The position numbers and the translations under genes were made by a program. From the NCBI GenBank assembly GCA_041391385.1, contig JAWKOD010000005.1:310001-374000 (forward strand): a stretch of DNA of 64,000 nt. Direction: 5' to 3'. This stretch comes from CANIGN01 sp041391385. GTDB taxonomy: Bacteria > Bdellovibrionota > UBA2428. This document shows, piece by piece, positions 45,870 through 54,840 of this stretch. The notes under the pieces were generated by a model. The model was given only the letters and a program-made list of their open reading frames with translations. It made no database searches and had not been told where the DNA came from. The stretch's first letter is position 1, and every line of letters begins with the position of its first letter.

Positions 45870-46771
45870 TGACATCCTTTTTTAAGAATAAATATTTTAT
45901 AACTCTATTAAGCCTTCTCCTTCTGGGAGGAGGCTTTTTTATTTTAAAGCCTTTCGAGAAGCCGATAGAAAAAAACTTTAGCATCTTTTTTACGGGTAAT
46001 GTTTTGGGGCGCGTGCGTAGCTGTGGTTGTTCTCTTAAGGATTATGGGGGCATATACAGAAGGGCAAACTTTGTAGACCAAGAGAAGCAATTGAGAACAA
46101 GTCTTTGGCTAGATTACGGGAATTACTTCGTGGATCCAGAAACTAAAGAATCGATGGATTATCAGCTTAAGAAAAGAGATCTACTTGCAGGGCTTACTCA
46201 CGAACTTAATTACGACGTGATGGGATTGGGTTTGTCAGATAATGATTCCCTTTCAGAGTTGCTTAAGTATAATTTACCCTTTGTTTCATTGGGGGCAGAG
46301 AGCGAAATCTTACCCTACAAGGTTTTAGAAAAAGGTGCACAGCGTTTTGCTGTCACTGCCGTTCAACAATACGACGAAAACTTAGTTGAAAAAATTGAAA
46401 CATGGATTGGCTCTCTCGAGCAACCTGTAATTCCCGTCGTACTTTCTACTTTAAGTATGGAAAATTCAGCCTTAATAGCAGAACGCTTGTCGAGTCCTGT
46501 GCTCATTGTAGGTCATACTGGGATGTTAGAGACCATTTTGGCAATTGAGAGGGGCAGTTCTGTTTTTGTAACTGGAACTGAAATGGGCCGCCAAATTGGG
46601 ACTGCAGAATTAAAAGCAATTTTTAAAGGCAGTCGCCTTGTTTCGTTAAAATTAGTGTCTTCTGATTATATTCCGGCCAATTCCATTTATGATGAGGGTG
46701 AGGCTGGCAATAAAATGCTTGAAAAAATTCAGGCATGGGAAAAAATCAACGGCGAAATTAGCGAAATCTAA
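45869..46771 (+). CDS. Membrane-anchored UshA/5'-nucleotidase-like metallophosphatase homologue
   Basis: About 300 residues from the ATG at 45869. A single N-terminal membrane helix (about 10-27) is followed by FTGNVLGRVRSCGCSLKDYGGIYRR, which matches the start of a deltaproteobacterial group related to UshA, where CGCS and GG-x-RR follow the first strand. Later motifs are LWLDYGNYF, YDVMGLGLSDND, and IVGHTGMLE. Several of the metal-binding residues of true 5'-nucleotidases are not obvious, so activity is uncertain. Coupled to the preceding secreted protein. Confidence 0.65.
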   Translation: MTSFFKNKYFITLLSLLLLGGGFFILKPFEKPIEKNFSIFFTGNVLGRVRSCGCSLKDYGGIYRRANFVDQEKQLRTSLWLDYGNYFVDPETKESMDYQLKKRDLLAGLTHELNYDVMGLGLSDNDSLSELLKYNLPFVSLGAESEILPYKVLEKGAQRFAVTAVQQYDENLVEKIETWIGSLEQPVIPVVLSTLSMENSALIAERLSSPVLIVGHTGMLETILAIERGSSVFVTGTEMGRQIGTAELKAIFKGSRLVSLKLVSSDYIPANSIYDEGEAGNKMLEKIQAWEKINGEISEI

Positions 46772-46773
46772 TT

Positions 46774-47724
46774 TTACTTCAATCCAATTTGCTTGAGTCG
46801 CTCATCGAGATACTCGCCTGCTGTTGTTGCAGGGTCGCGTGCGGGATTGTCTTTGCTGACGCAGCTTGGAAGTGCGGCAAGGGACATATCCGATACGGGA
46901 TGCAAAAAGAACGGCATGGAATAGCGATGAGTTTTCATCAACTCTAAAGGTGGGTTCACCACGCGGTGAGTGGTGCTTTTAAGCTTGTAGTTACTCAAGC
47001 GCTGGAGCATGTCTCCTACGTTCACCACGATTTCATTTTCTTTGGTTTGAACCGGGAGCCATTCCCCGTTGAGGAGTTTAACTTGCAGGCCGGGACTTGA
47101 TGCTCCAATTAAAAGTGTAATGAGGTTAATGTCTTCGTGCTCGGCACTTCGTACAGCACCGGGCTTTTCGTCGCCTTGCAAGGGAGGGTAGTGAATGGCG
47201 CGTAGTTTGGAGTTTCCGTAGCGAACTTGCTCGGTAAAAAAGTTCTCATCTTGTTCAAGGATAACTGCAATAGCGCGAAGCATATCCATGCCCAAAGCAT
47301 TGAGTTTGCTAAAAAGCTCCAGTTGAACTTGGTCAAAATTGTTGATCTCGGGAACTTTAACGTTCTCGCAATAAACGCCCTTCATGGGGTGATCAGCAGG
47401 CACAGTGGGGCCGTATTGAAAGAATTCTTTGAGATCTCCCACGGGGTTGTCTTTAGAGTGCTCTACACCAAACGAGGTGTAGCCGCGCTCACCGCCAGTG
47501 CCTTTGATATGATAGGTTTTTTTCTTATCAACGGGGAGTTTGAAGAAAGTATCTACTTTTTTGTAGGCTTCTTCTTGAAGATCAGCGCCAACATCGTGGC
47601 CTTTGATAATAACAAATCCGATTTCGGTGAATGCTTTTTTGAGATCTTGAACAAATGTTTTTTGTTCAATGCTGTCAGGAGTTGTCCAGTTACTGATATC
47701 AAGGGTTAAAATTTCTTGCTTCAT
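46774..47724 (-). CDS. 2-oxoglutarate/Fe(II)-dependent oxygenase, isopenicillin N synthase-like
   Basis: About 316 residues. Iron ligands are seen as the HED of AEHEDINLITLL (HxD) and the His of STTHRVVNP; Arg in HRYSMPFFLHP would bind the 2-oxoglutarate carboxylate. The N-terminal DIOX_N part has VDTFFKLPVDKK. The ATG at 47724 is chosen because GGGAGG lies nine bases upstream; an ATG six bases earlier is too close to it. It oxidises an unknown small molecule. No pathway partner is adjacent except the deoxyhypusine-synthase homologue. Confidence 0.88.
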   Translation of the reverse strand: MKQEILTLDISNWTTPDSIEQKTFVQDLKKAFTEIGFVIIKGHDVGADLQEEAYKKVDTFFKLPVDKKKTYHIKGTGGERGYTSFGVEHSKDNPVGDLKEFFQYGPTVPADHPMKGVYCENVKVPEINNFDQVQLELFSKLNALGMDMLRAIAVILEQDENFFTEQVRYGNSKLRAIHYPPLQGDEKPGAVRSAEHEDINLITLLIGASSPGLQVKLLNGEWLPVQTKENEIVVNVGDMLQRLSNYKLKSTTHRVVNPPLELMKTHRYSMPFFLHPVSDMSLAALPSCVSKDNPARDPATTAGEYLDERLKQIGLK

Positions 47725-47823
47725 ATACATTTGCCTCCCTGGCTTTTGTGTCATCTATGAGGCTAGGCAAAAATCTAAGCTTTGGCCAGTGCTAGGTGCT
47801 GACACATTGGGTTGTAGAGTGTC

Positions 47824-48807
47824 CTATTGACCTAAAATATAAGCAAACATCAGGGGCGCAACAATCGTCGCATCCGACTCGACGATAAATTTAGGAGTAT
47901 TTACGCCTAGCTTGCCCCAAGTGATTTTTTCATTGGGCACAGCTCCAGAGTACGAGCCATAGCTAGTTGTTGAGTCGCTGATTTGGCAGAAGTATCCCCA
48001 CAAAGGAACGTCGTCTTTTTCAAGATCTTGGTGCAACATGGGAACGACACAAATAGGAAAGTCTCCGGCAATGCCGCCGCCGATTTGAAAAAATCCGATT
48101 GTACTTTTATCGGTTGCTGTTTTTTCGTACCAGTTTGCGAGTTCAATCATGTACTCGATTCCAGTTTTTACAGTGTGCGGGTTTTTTACGCGTTTTTCGA
48201 TGCAGTGAGAAGCAAAGAAGTTTGCAGTGGTGGAGTCTTCCCAGCCAGGAACAAAAATTGGAAGGTTCTTTTCGCAAGCTGCAAGCATCCAGCTATCTTT
48301 AGGGTCGATCTGATAGGACTTTGATAAGTTTCCTGAACGAATAATATTGTAAAGAAATTCGTGAGGAAAAAACCGTTTGCCCTCTTTGTCAGCACCGACC
48401 CATGCGTTTACAAGATGTTCTTCGAGCGCGCGCATAGCTTCTTCTTCGGGAATGCAGGTGTCCGTTACGCGGTTCATGTGTTTTTCTAAGAGTTCTTGTT
48501 CTTGCTCGGGAGTAAGGTCTCTCCAGTTGGGGATTCTTTTGTAATGCTCGTGAGCGACAAGATTAAAGAGGTCTTCCTCGAGGTTGGCTCCTGTGCAGCT
48601 AATGCCGTGAATTTTATCTTGGCGAATCATTTCAGCGAGTGACTTGCCGAGTTCAGCCGTGCTCATAGCTCCGGCTAGAGTGACAAACATCTTTCCACCA
48701 TTGGCGAGGTGATCTTCATAAGCTTTAGCTGCATCAATTACCGTAGCGGCATTGAAGTGTTTAAAGTGATTTAAAAGATACTGAGATACGGGACCCTTTT
48801 TACTCAT
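47824..48807 (-). CDS. Deoxyhypusine synthase-family protein
   Basis: About 327 residues from the ATG at 48807; a TTG at 48843 would add 12. The C-terminal region SGAVPNEKITWGKLG aligns with the deoxyhypusine synthase active site, and the Lys in WGK is the enzyme-intermediate Lys. TLAGAMSTAELG and SCTGANLEEDLFN match the NAD-binding parts. Eukaryotes and archaea use this family to modify eIF5A, which bacteria lack. Bacterial members, as far as characterised, act on polyamines, for example to make homospermidine. The true substrate here is unknown. Confidence 0.9.
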   Translation of the reverse strand: MSKKGPVSQYLLNHFKHFNAATVIDAAKAYEDHLANGGKMFVTLAGAMSTAELGKSLAEMIRQDKIHGISCTGANLEEDLFNLVAHEHYKRIPNWRDLTPEQEQELLEKHMNRVTDTCIPEEEAMRALEEHLVNAWVGADKEGKRFFPHEFLYNIIRSGNLSKSYQIDPKDSWMLAACEKNLPIFVPGWEDSTTANFFASHCIEKRVKNPHTVKTGIEYMIELANWYEKTATDKSTIGFFQIGGGIAGDFPICVVPMLHQDLEKDDVPLWGYFCQISDSTTSYGSYSGAVPNEKITWGKLGVNTPKFIVESDATIVAPLMFAYILGQ

Positions 48808-48889
48808 GAAGGCTGTTGTAGTGATTGAGCGCTCTTTTGACAAGAAAAGTGGAGCAATTGTCGTGTCTTCAACGGAGCTATGCCCAAAA

Positions 48890-48940
48890 GATTAAAAAAG
48901 GTAGCGGGCAACGTTCAAAAGGTCCCTGGCGCCTTTTTAG
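48890..48940. repeat. Intergenic repeat related to the 26.1 kb inverted repeat
   Basis: AAAAAAGGTAGCGGGCAACG is followed by CAAAAGGTCCCTGGCGCC and TTTTT, the same two units as in the 26107-26238 repeat but in a shorter form. Its right end includes the nuoG stop codon. Confidence 0.7.
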
Positions 48941-50715
48941 ATGAGGCGAAGGCTGGGGTTGATCATCTCTTCGGTGCCGCGGTTAATGGCAGGCGTGTTG
49001 GGATGATACAAGTGAATCCCTTGGGAGAGCTGCCTATGACCTTCTACGTTGGTGAGCGTGGCTCGTGTTTCGTAGAGTGGTGTAAGCGGAAGCACTCCGT
49101 GGACTTTCTCTTTCCACGCTTTGTCAAAAAATGAATTTGCAACAAAGAGCTTTTTCGCAAGGTTGATCTTTGCGTTGAGTCCTTGAGAAATGTCATTTTT
49201 TGTTTTTTGAGCAAACAAAAATACGTTTTTGGTACTTGTTCCCCCGTCGCCTAATAACTCCGTTGGAGCGATGCCTTCGTTTACAAGACCTCTTGAATTC
49301 GCTTGCCTCCAAAGGATCAAAAGATTGCTCTTAGTGGAGAACTTTTCGAGCTGCTCTAGGGCCTCTTTGCTGCGAGGAACGTCTATGAGAAATGCCTTTT
49401 CAGGGCTTGCAGGAACGCTCAGCGGGTCTGCAACGACTGTCCACTTGAGTTGGCCCTTTCGAACACGCTGACCGAGCCTGAGGCTCAATATAGGGGCAAT
49501 TCCTTCGAGCTCGCGGTAGCTTTTAGAGCAGACGACTTCTTGAATTCCATGCCACTTGGCAGGGCCTGCGCCCCAGGGGCTTTCAGCTATAAACTTAGAC
49601 CAAACTTTAAGGAATTTCTCTCCGTGAGTGGAAGGATTGATTTCTACTTTTCGATTGCGTTCTTTCCAACTTTTAGCGAGTTCTTTGACCCACGCAATTC
49701 CTTCGTGAGGGAAGTTACCGTCGATCCAAAATTCCCAATCGCCTGCGTTTTCAAGTTCAAGTGTCCATTCTTTTAAGCTCACAGCAGTAAGGCCTGTGGA
49801 CTTGCGGATCATGGGTTGTTGAATGCGATTTTCGTCTTCGTTGTGATAGTGGTATCCCCAACGACCTTTGTCACACATCCACCATTCATTGACTTCAAGG
49901 TTTTCTCTCGGCATGAGACGTTTAATCTCGGGGCGAGGTGATTGTTTGTCGGGACGTACAATTCCTGGGTGACGATGCTTGGTGTGAATCTCAATATTGC
50001 AGCCACCCGAGCAATTTGTACAAATGGCTTCGTGTTTTTTGAGCTCCCAAGGGCGAGCTTCAAAACGAAAGTCTTGCGCTGTGAGAGCGCCTACGGGACA
50101 AAGGTCTACAACGTTTCCAGAATAAGGAGATTTGAGAGGGTGACCCTCAAAAACATCAATGTGAGAGGCGTTGCCGCGCTCATTGACTACAAGTTCTGCT
50201 CGACCATCGACTTCGGATGAAAAGCGAGTGCAACGCGTGCAAAGAATGCAGCGTTCTTGGTCCAAAACAATTTGATCTGAGATGTGACGGTGCTTATCTC
50301 TTAAGACTTTATCGTCCACCATGCGTGAGCGGGGTGGACCATACTCAAGAGTGTAGTCTTGCAGTTTGCATTCACCCCCACGGTCGCAAATAGGACAGTC
50401 GAGTGGGTGATTAAGAAGAATAAATTCAAGCGTGCCGTTTTGTCCGGCTTTTACAGCTTCGCTGTTGGTTTTGATCTTCATGCCTTCGGCTACGGGAGTG
50501 GAGCACGCAGTAGCGAGTTTTCTCTGTCCTTCAACTTCGACAAAACACATGCGGCATTGACCCACAATGCTTAATCCTTCGTGGTAACAAAAATGTGGAA
50601 CATATACCCCCGCTTTTTTTGCGGCTTGAATAATTACAGAGCCGGCCTCGACTTCAACGTCTTGGCCATCGATATTAACTTTAGTTTTTTTAATTTCTAC
50701 AGGTGTATCTGCCAT
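48937..50715 (-). CDS. nuoG: NADH-quinone oxidoreductase subunit G, shortened
   Basis: 592 residues. The N-terminus holds a 2Fe-2S set (VPHFCYHEG, then GQCRMCFVEV, then TACSTPV), a His/Cys cluster set (HPLDCPICDRGGEC), and a 4Fe-4S set (CILCTRC, with CPVG later). CTNCSGGC near 230 could bind one more cluster. Beyond about 260 it has only part of the molybdopterin-like domain of full-length NuoG (700-900 residues). It carries electrons from NADH through the complex I arm. Five bases separate it from nuoBD. Confidence 0.92.
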   Translation of the reverse strand: MADTPVEIKKTKVNIDGQDVEVEAGSVIIQAAKKAGVYVPHFCYHEGLSIVGQCRMCFVEVEGQRKLATACSTPVAEGMKIKTNSEAVKAGQNGTLEFILLNHPLDCPICDRGGECKLQDYTLEYGPPRSRMVDDKVLRDKHRHISDQIVLDQERCILCTRCTRFSSEVDGRAELVVNERGNASHIDVFEGHPLKSPYSGNVVDLCPVGALTAQDFRFEARPWELKKHEAICTNCSGGCNIEIHTKHRHPGIVRPDKQSPRPEIKRLMPRENLEVNEWWMCDKGRWGYHYHNEDENRIQQPMIRKSTGLTAVSLKEWTLELENAGDWEFWIDGNFPHEGIAWVKELAKSWKERNRKVEINPSTHGEKFLKVWSKFIAESPWGAGPAKWHGIQEVVCSKSYRELEGIAPILSLRLGQRVRKGQLKWTVVADPLSVPASPEKAFLIDVPRSKEALEQLEKFSTKSNLLILWRQANSRGLVNEGIAPTELLGDGGTSTKNVFLFAQKTKNDISQGLNAKINLAKKLFVANSFFDKAWKEKVHGVLPLTPLYETRATLTNVEGHRQLSQGIHLYHPNTPAINRGTEEMINPSLRLI

Positions 50716-50720
50716 AATGT

Positions 50721-52427
50721 TTACCTATCAATTTCTCCAAGTACGGGATCAAGACTCGCTACTGTCGTAACGACGTCGGCAATCATTTTTCCTTTAATGA
50801 GTTCGGGAATAATTTGAACGCTTCTCAGTGCTGGGCTGTGAATGCGCACACGAGCAGGTTTGTTTTCGCCATCACTCTTAATAAAGAAGCCAAATTCTCC
50901 TTTGGGGTTTTCAATAGCAGAATAAATCTGTCCAGGTGCTGCCTTAAATCCATCACTGATCACTTTGAAGTGCCAAATCAGAGCTTCCATTTGAGTGTAA
51001 ACTTCTTCTTTTGTGGGGATGACTACTTCAGGAACATCTGCATTGATGGGGCCTGATGGGATTCCGTCGATAGCTTGATTGAGGATCTTCATGGATTCGC
51101 GCATTTCTTGAAGACGGATCCAGTAGCGATCGTAAGCATCGCCGTTTTTACCAACGATCACATCAAAGTCATATTTTTCGTAACCGTTATAAGGCATGTC
51201 TTTGCGTAAGTCCCAATTCACACCTGAAGCGCGAAGGTTGGGGCCCGTGAGTCCATAACTGATAGCAAGCTCGGGGCTAATAACACCCACGTCTTTAGTT
51301 CTTTGCATCCAGATTTTGTTGTTACTTAAAAGAGAATCCATCTCGTCAATGGTTTGAGGGAGTTCTTTGAGGAAGGCACTGAGCTCTGTGAGAAACTCGG
51401 GGCTTGCATCGCGAGCGAGGCCACCAATACGGGTGTAGCTTGTTGTGAATCTGTGACCTGCAAGTTTTTCAATTAAATTGTAAATTTTTTCGCGCTCATC
51501 GAAGGTATGGAAGAACACGGTTCCGGCGCCGACGTCGAGTGCGTAAGTTCCGAGAGAAAGTAAGTGAGCGCTGATACGCGCAAGTTCACACGCAATAACG
51601 CGAATGGCTTGTCCGCGCGCGGGAAGTTCAATTCCAAAAAGTTTTTCTACGGCCATCGCATAACTTACGTTGTTCGAAAGGGGTGCAAGGTAATCGAGGC
51701 GATCGGTGTAGGGAATGAACTGATGATAGCGTTTGTTCTCTGCAATTTTTTCAAAGCCTCTGTGTAGAAAACCGATATCGGGAACACATTGGACAACGTT
51801 TTCACCATCGAGTTCAAGAATGAGTCTCAATACTCCATGTGTAGAGGGGTGTTGAGGACCCATGTTGAGAATAAGGGTGTCGGAGCGCTTGGGAACGATG
51901 GGCGTTTCGGTGCGCGGGAATGTAATTTTAGCAGGCTCATCAGAGCGGCTTACGTGGTGAATGGTGCTTCCACGTTTAATTTTTCGTTGTATCGTCATGA
52001 GAGCTTGAATCACTGCTTCGGGACGCGGGGGGCAGCCCGGAACATAAACATCTACAGGCAAAACGTGGTCAAGACCTTGAACGACAGGGTAGCTATCGAA
52101 CATTCCACCCGTGCAGAGACAGGTGCCCATGGCCATAACCCATTTGGGTTCCATCATTTGATCGTAAATACGACGAACGATGGGGGCCATTTTATAAGTG
52201 AGAGTGCCGGCGACAATCATAAGATCAGCTTGGCGAGGCGAGAAGCGCATGACTTCGCTACCAAAGCGGGCCATGTCGTATTTGGGACCCACGGCGGCCA
52301 TCATTTCGATTGCGCAGCAGCTAATTCCCATTGGCATTGGCCAAAGACTGTTAGCTCGTCCCCAGTTAAGGACGGTGTCGAGTCGAGTTGTGATAATTGA
52401 TTCGCCCAGTTTCTCTTCGAGGCCCAT
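50721..52427 (-). CDS. Fused NADH-quinone oxidoreductase subunits B and D
   Basis: 568 residues. Residues 1-165 are NuoB, with the cluster N2 ligands in GISCCAIEMM (Cys37, Cys38), GTCLC and YVPGCPPRPE. After an 18-residue linker, residues 183-568 are NuoD, starting NMGPQHPSTHGVLRL and including the quinone-site region. NuoC, which normally lies between B and D or fuses to D, is absent. It forms the core of the quinone-reducing module of complex I. It precedes nuoG in an operon. No membrane subunits are in the window. Confidence 0.93.
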   Translation of the reverse strand: MGLEEKLGESIITTRLDTVLNWGRANSLWPMPMGISCCAIEMMAAVGPKYDMARFGSEVMRFSPRQADLMIVAGTLTYKMAPIVRRIYDQMMEPKWVMAMGTCLCTGGMFDSYPVVQGLDHVLPVDVYVPGCPPRPEAVIQALMTIQRKIKRGSTIHHVSRSDEPAKITFPRTETPIVPKRSDTLILNMGPQHPSTHGVLRLILELDGENVVQCVPDIGFLHRGFEKIAENKRYHQFIPYTDRLDYLAPLSNNVSYAMAVEKLFGIELPARGQAIRVIACELARISAHLLSLGTYALDVGAGTVFFHTFDEREKIYNLIEKLAGHRFTTSYTRIGGLARDASPEFLTELSAFLKELPQTIDEMDSLLSNNKIWMQRTKDVGVISPELAISYGLTGPNLRASGVNWDLRKDMPYNGYEKYDFDVIVGKNGDAYDRYWIRLQEMRESMKILNQAIDGIPSGPINADVPEVVIPTKEEVYTQMEALIWHFKVISDGFKAAPGQIYSAIENPKGEFGFFIKSDGENKPARVRIHSPALRSVQIIPELIKGKMIADVVTTVASLDPVLGEIDR

Positions 52428-52490
52428 GCCCTATTGTTACAACACCTTGAGCCAGCAATCTATCAATCCTCAAGTAAATCCGAATAGATT

Positions 52491-52850
52491 TTAAGTGCTT
52501 TGAGGGTTTTCTTCGGGGGCTGGGTAGCTCTTCATGGCGTCTCGTAAAGTGCCTCGACGTTGATACATATAGAGCAGTTTTTCTTGTCGCTTGAGAATGC
52601 GTTCGTTCTCGTCAATTTTAACAATAAGACGATGGATAGCGAGATTGTGGATTTCGCCTTCGCGGGCCAGTTTGAGAGCTATTTCACCGATACGGCGATA
52701 GTGGCGACGCTGTTCGCGTTGAACTTGAGTGACATCAAAGAGGATTTGTATGACCTGGCCAGTTCGAGCGAGTACGCGCAGTGGCCTACCGAATATACGT
52801 CTTAAAAAGCCCCTGAAGCGGCGCGGCAAACTTTTTCTCGTAGCTGACAT
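52491..52850 (-). CDS. Small basic hypothetical protein
   Basis: About 119 residues from the ATG at 52850; a start at 52880 would add ten. The N-terminal 35 residues are rich in Arg (RKSLPRRFRGFLRRIFG). A mildly hydrophobic part (VIQILFDVTQV) is followed by a long charged helix with coiled-coil spacing, and a Pro-rich tail. No family is recognised. The Arg patch suggests contact with nucleic acid or acidic lipid. It is 63 bp upstream of nuoBD in the same direction. Confidence 0.6.
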   Translation of the reverse strand: MSATRKSLPRRFRGFLRRIFGRPLRVLARTGQVIQILFDVTQVQREQRRHYRRIGEIALKLAREGEIHNLAIHRLIVKIDENERILKRQEKLLYMYQRRGTLRDAMKSYPAPEENPQST

Positions 52851-52887
52851 GTCTTTCAGTCTAGCAAAAAAATACCTCATATGACTT

Positions 52888-52916
52888 TTGTGAGCCTGTC
52901 ATTTTCTTGCTATCAA
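52888..52916 (+). promoter_or_regulatory. Promoter for tRNA-Leu
   Basis: TTGTGA and TATCAA are separated by exactly 17 bases, and the tRNA begins about 21 bases after the -10 element. Confidence 0.55.
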
Positions 52917-52936
52917 TTAAGATTCTTCGAAACTGT

Positions 52937-53022
52937 GCCCCGATGGCGGAATTGGTAGACGCAGCAGACTCAAAATCTGCCGACCTCGGTCAGTGGGAGT
53001 TCGATTCTCCCTTGGGGCACCA
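52937..53022 (+). tRNA. tRNA-Leu (anticodon CAA)
   Basis: An 86-base clover-leaf ends in encoded CCA. The acceptor arm pairs GCCCCGA with TTGGGGC, the anticodon stem is GCAGA/TCTGC around the loop CTCAAAA, the long variable arm GACCTCGGTC marks class II, and GGTTCGA-type bases (AGTTCGATTC) form the T arm. Confidence 0.95.
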
Positions 53023-53714
53023 CTTTTACGTTGTCTTTTTCCCTTCAGCTTTGTTTTTCAGTCGCTCGGATACCTTTTCGCGCGTATACCTCGCTCCTTC
53101 GCGCTTCGAGTTTTTCACTTCCAGCGCTGGAAGTGATGATTCTAAAAGTTTGGCTCTTAAACTTTGTAAAAAATTTGGTTAAAGAAAAAGAAGAAGATAC
53201 TGATATCGAGAAATTTCTTGAACTTGAAGATTCAAGTAGGGGGTAGTGGTGAAATCCTCACTCACCATCACTCACCATCACTCACCCTACTTGCGACCGT
53301 ATCCGTATTAACTGTGTTTTGTACTTGGGGGATAGATTATTTTATCTCATTAATTAAGGTTGTGTTAAGGCTCCTTATTTATAATTTATTACATCTTCAT
53401 CTTGAACGGGTAGATAATAAAAATATGGAAAAAGAGACACACTTTTACTCGTTCCATTTTTCATATAGACGTATTCGCACTTCTGGGCATTTATGTAGTC
53501 ATGTCAAAATCTTGGTACGGCACAAACTTTATATAGCGAAGTGTCTGTTTTTGCAAAATCTTTACTTATCAAGAGCAAACTTATGTGAAGTCTGTTTGAA
53601 TAATCTAACGAGGCTATCAAGAGCATGTTTTAGATAAGAATTAAAAAACCTCTTCGAGGCAGCATGTTTGTAGAATCAGAATGAACCTCTTGTCAGGAGG
53701 GAAGCCTTTAAGCA
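53023..53714. other. Gene-poor stretch after tRNA-Leu
   Basis: About 690 bases without a convincing gene. It is AT-rich and includes two and a half copies of a 10-bp CTCACCATCA repeat (53261-53287). A 139-codon ORF at 53218-53637 has no ribosome binding site and an unlikely composition. Given the tRNA on one side and a decayed gene on the other, it may be the remnant of an integration or deletion, but no integrase or direct repeat of the tRNA end is visible. Confidence 0.6.
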
Positions 53715-54827
53715 GGTTTTACAATAGAGTCGAATTGTTACTTGTGAGATTGTGACTACTGGGATTATTTCGATTGTAGCCCTTCCTTCCTAAGTTTCTA
53801 AGTTTCTAGATTTTCGCACAGAGGCTCGCGTAGCCACTGCTCAAAACTACATCAACCATTTGAGGTCTGCCCTTGCGAACAAAAAAACCCAAATGATGCT
53901 TTATTGCAATCAAAGTGCGGATGTGTGGCCTCGCCTTGAAGCCATTGAAATGAACGACATCACCGAAGGCGGTGCTCCCGAAGCAGCATGTACACCCGAT
54001 CAAATTCCAAACGGGGAGGATCGTAAATTCTTTGCGCAAGCAGAAATAACTGTTCCCACGAATCCCTACAACCTTTTAAGTAATATTGAATACACAACCT
54101 GTACTGACTTTTGCACTTGCGAAGACGAAGCTGGATTTCTCTACAACATTCAAACAGGTGTTATTGGCCACAAACTTATCCTTGATGAATGTATAGGACG
54201 TATTCCTGCCTCTGCATCAAGTGAAAGTTCAGATAGCTCTGCGGGAGAAAGTTCAAAGGAGTTCTGGCGAAGCAAGCTCTGATTCAAGCAGCGCAGCAGC
54301 AGCAGTAGTAGTGAATGTGTACCTTCGTATGCGATGGATAGTGGATCTCAACCTCTGTGAGGATGTTTCTTGTGGTGGGGGCTATGTTGATCTTTCCTAT
54401 TGTGTTGGGGGCGGCGATGTTTCAGGTTGTACCGATCCACTTGCAAATAATTATAAAACACGCAGAGACCGCCACTGTAGAGGATTATAGTTGCACCTGA
54501 ACCAATATGGATAGCTGCAACGATAGGTAGTTCTAGTAGTAGCGCATGCTCTGAACCAATTGCCGAATGTTGGTGGCCTGAAGAATTTAACTACCATACT
54601 TGCTTGTGATTAGAGCAAATCAAGCGATGCCTCGTGGTGTGAGTAAAAGAAACAAGTTGTGTAATTTCTGCTTTGTTGGAACTCAGGAGGCTGTGCCGAA
54701 CTGTAGCTGTATCTACGACCCGTCGTACGTTACAGCCTGTGAAGAGAGCGGAGGAACTTGGGACAGCGGCTATGCTATGTGTTCGTGCCCTTCAGGGGGA
54801 GACTACGGCGCTTCTGTTTGTCCTTAG
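53715..54827 (+). pseudogene. Decayed paralogue of the Cys-rich prepilin
   Basis: The remains line up with the gene at 6483. GGTTTTACA (53715) matches the leader GFT. A broken LLV..TGIISIVALP run carries small insertions and a TAAGTTTC duplication. The frame 53860-54282 (MRSALANKKTQM, EAIEMNDITEGGAPE, NPYNLL) is clearly homologous to residues 58-175. Frame changes then continue through a Ser-rich linker, CEDVSCGGGYVDLSYC and GCTDPLANNY, the repeat motif, to a last piece at 54600-54827. At least five frameshifts or stops make a functional product implausible. Confidence 0.88.
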
Positions 54828-54840
54828 CCCTCGATAAACT

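Noticed and set aside
53261..53287. Short CTCACCATCA tandem repeat as a functional element
   Set aside because: Only two and a half copies without other structure; probably replication slippage.
53218..53637. 139-codon ORF after tRNA-Leu
   Set aside because: No ribosome binding site, unlikely composition, and no start context. Treated as chance.
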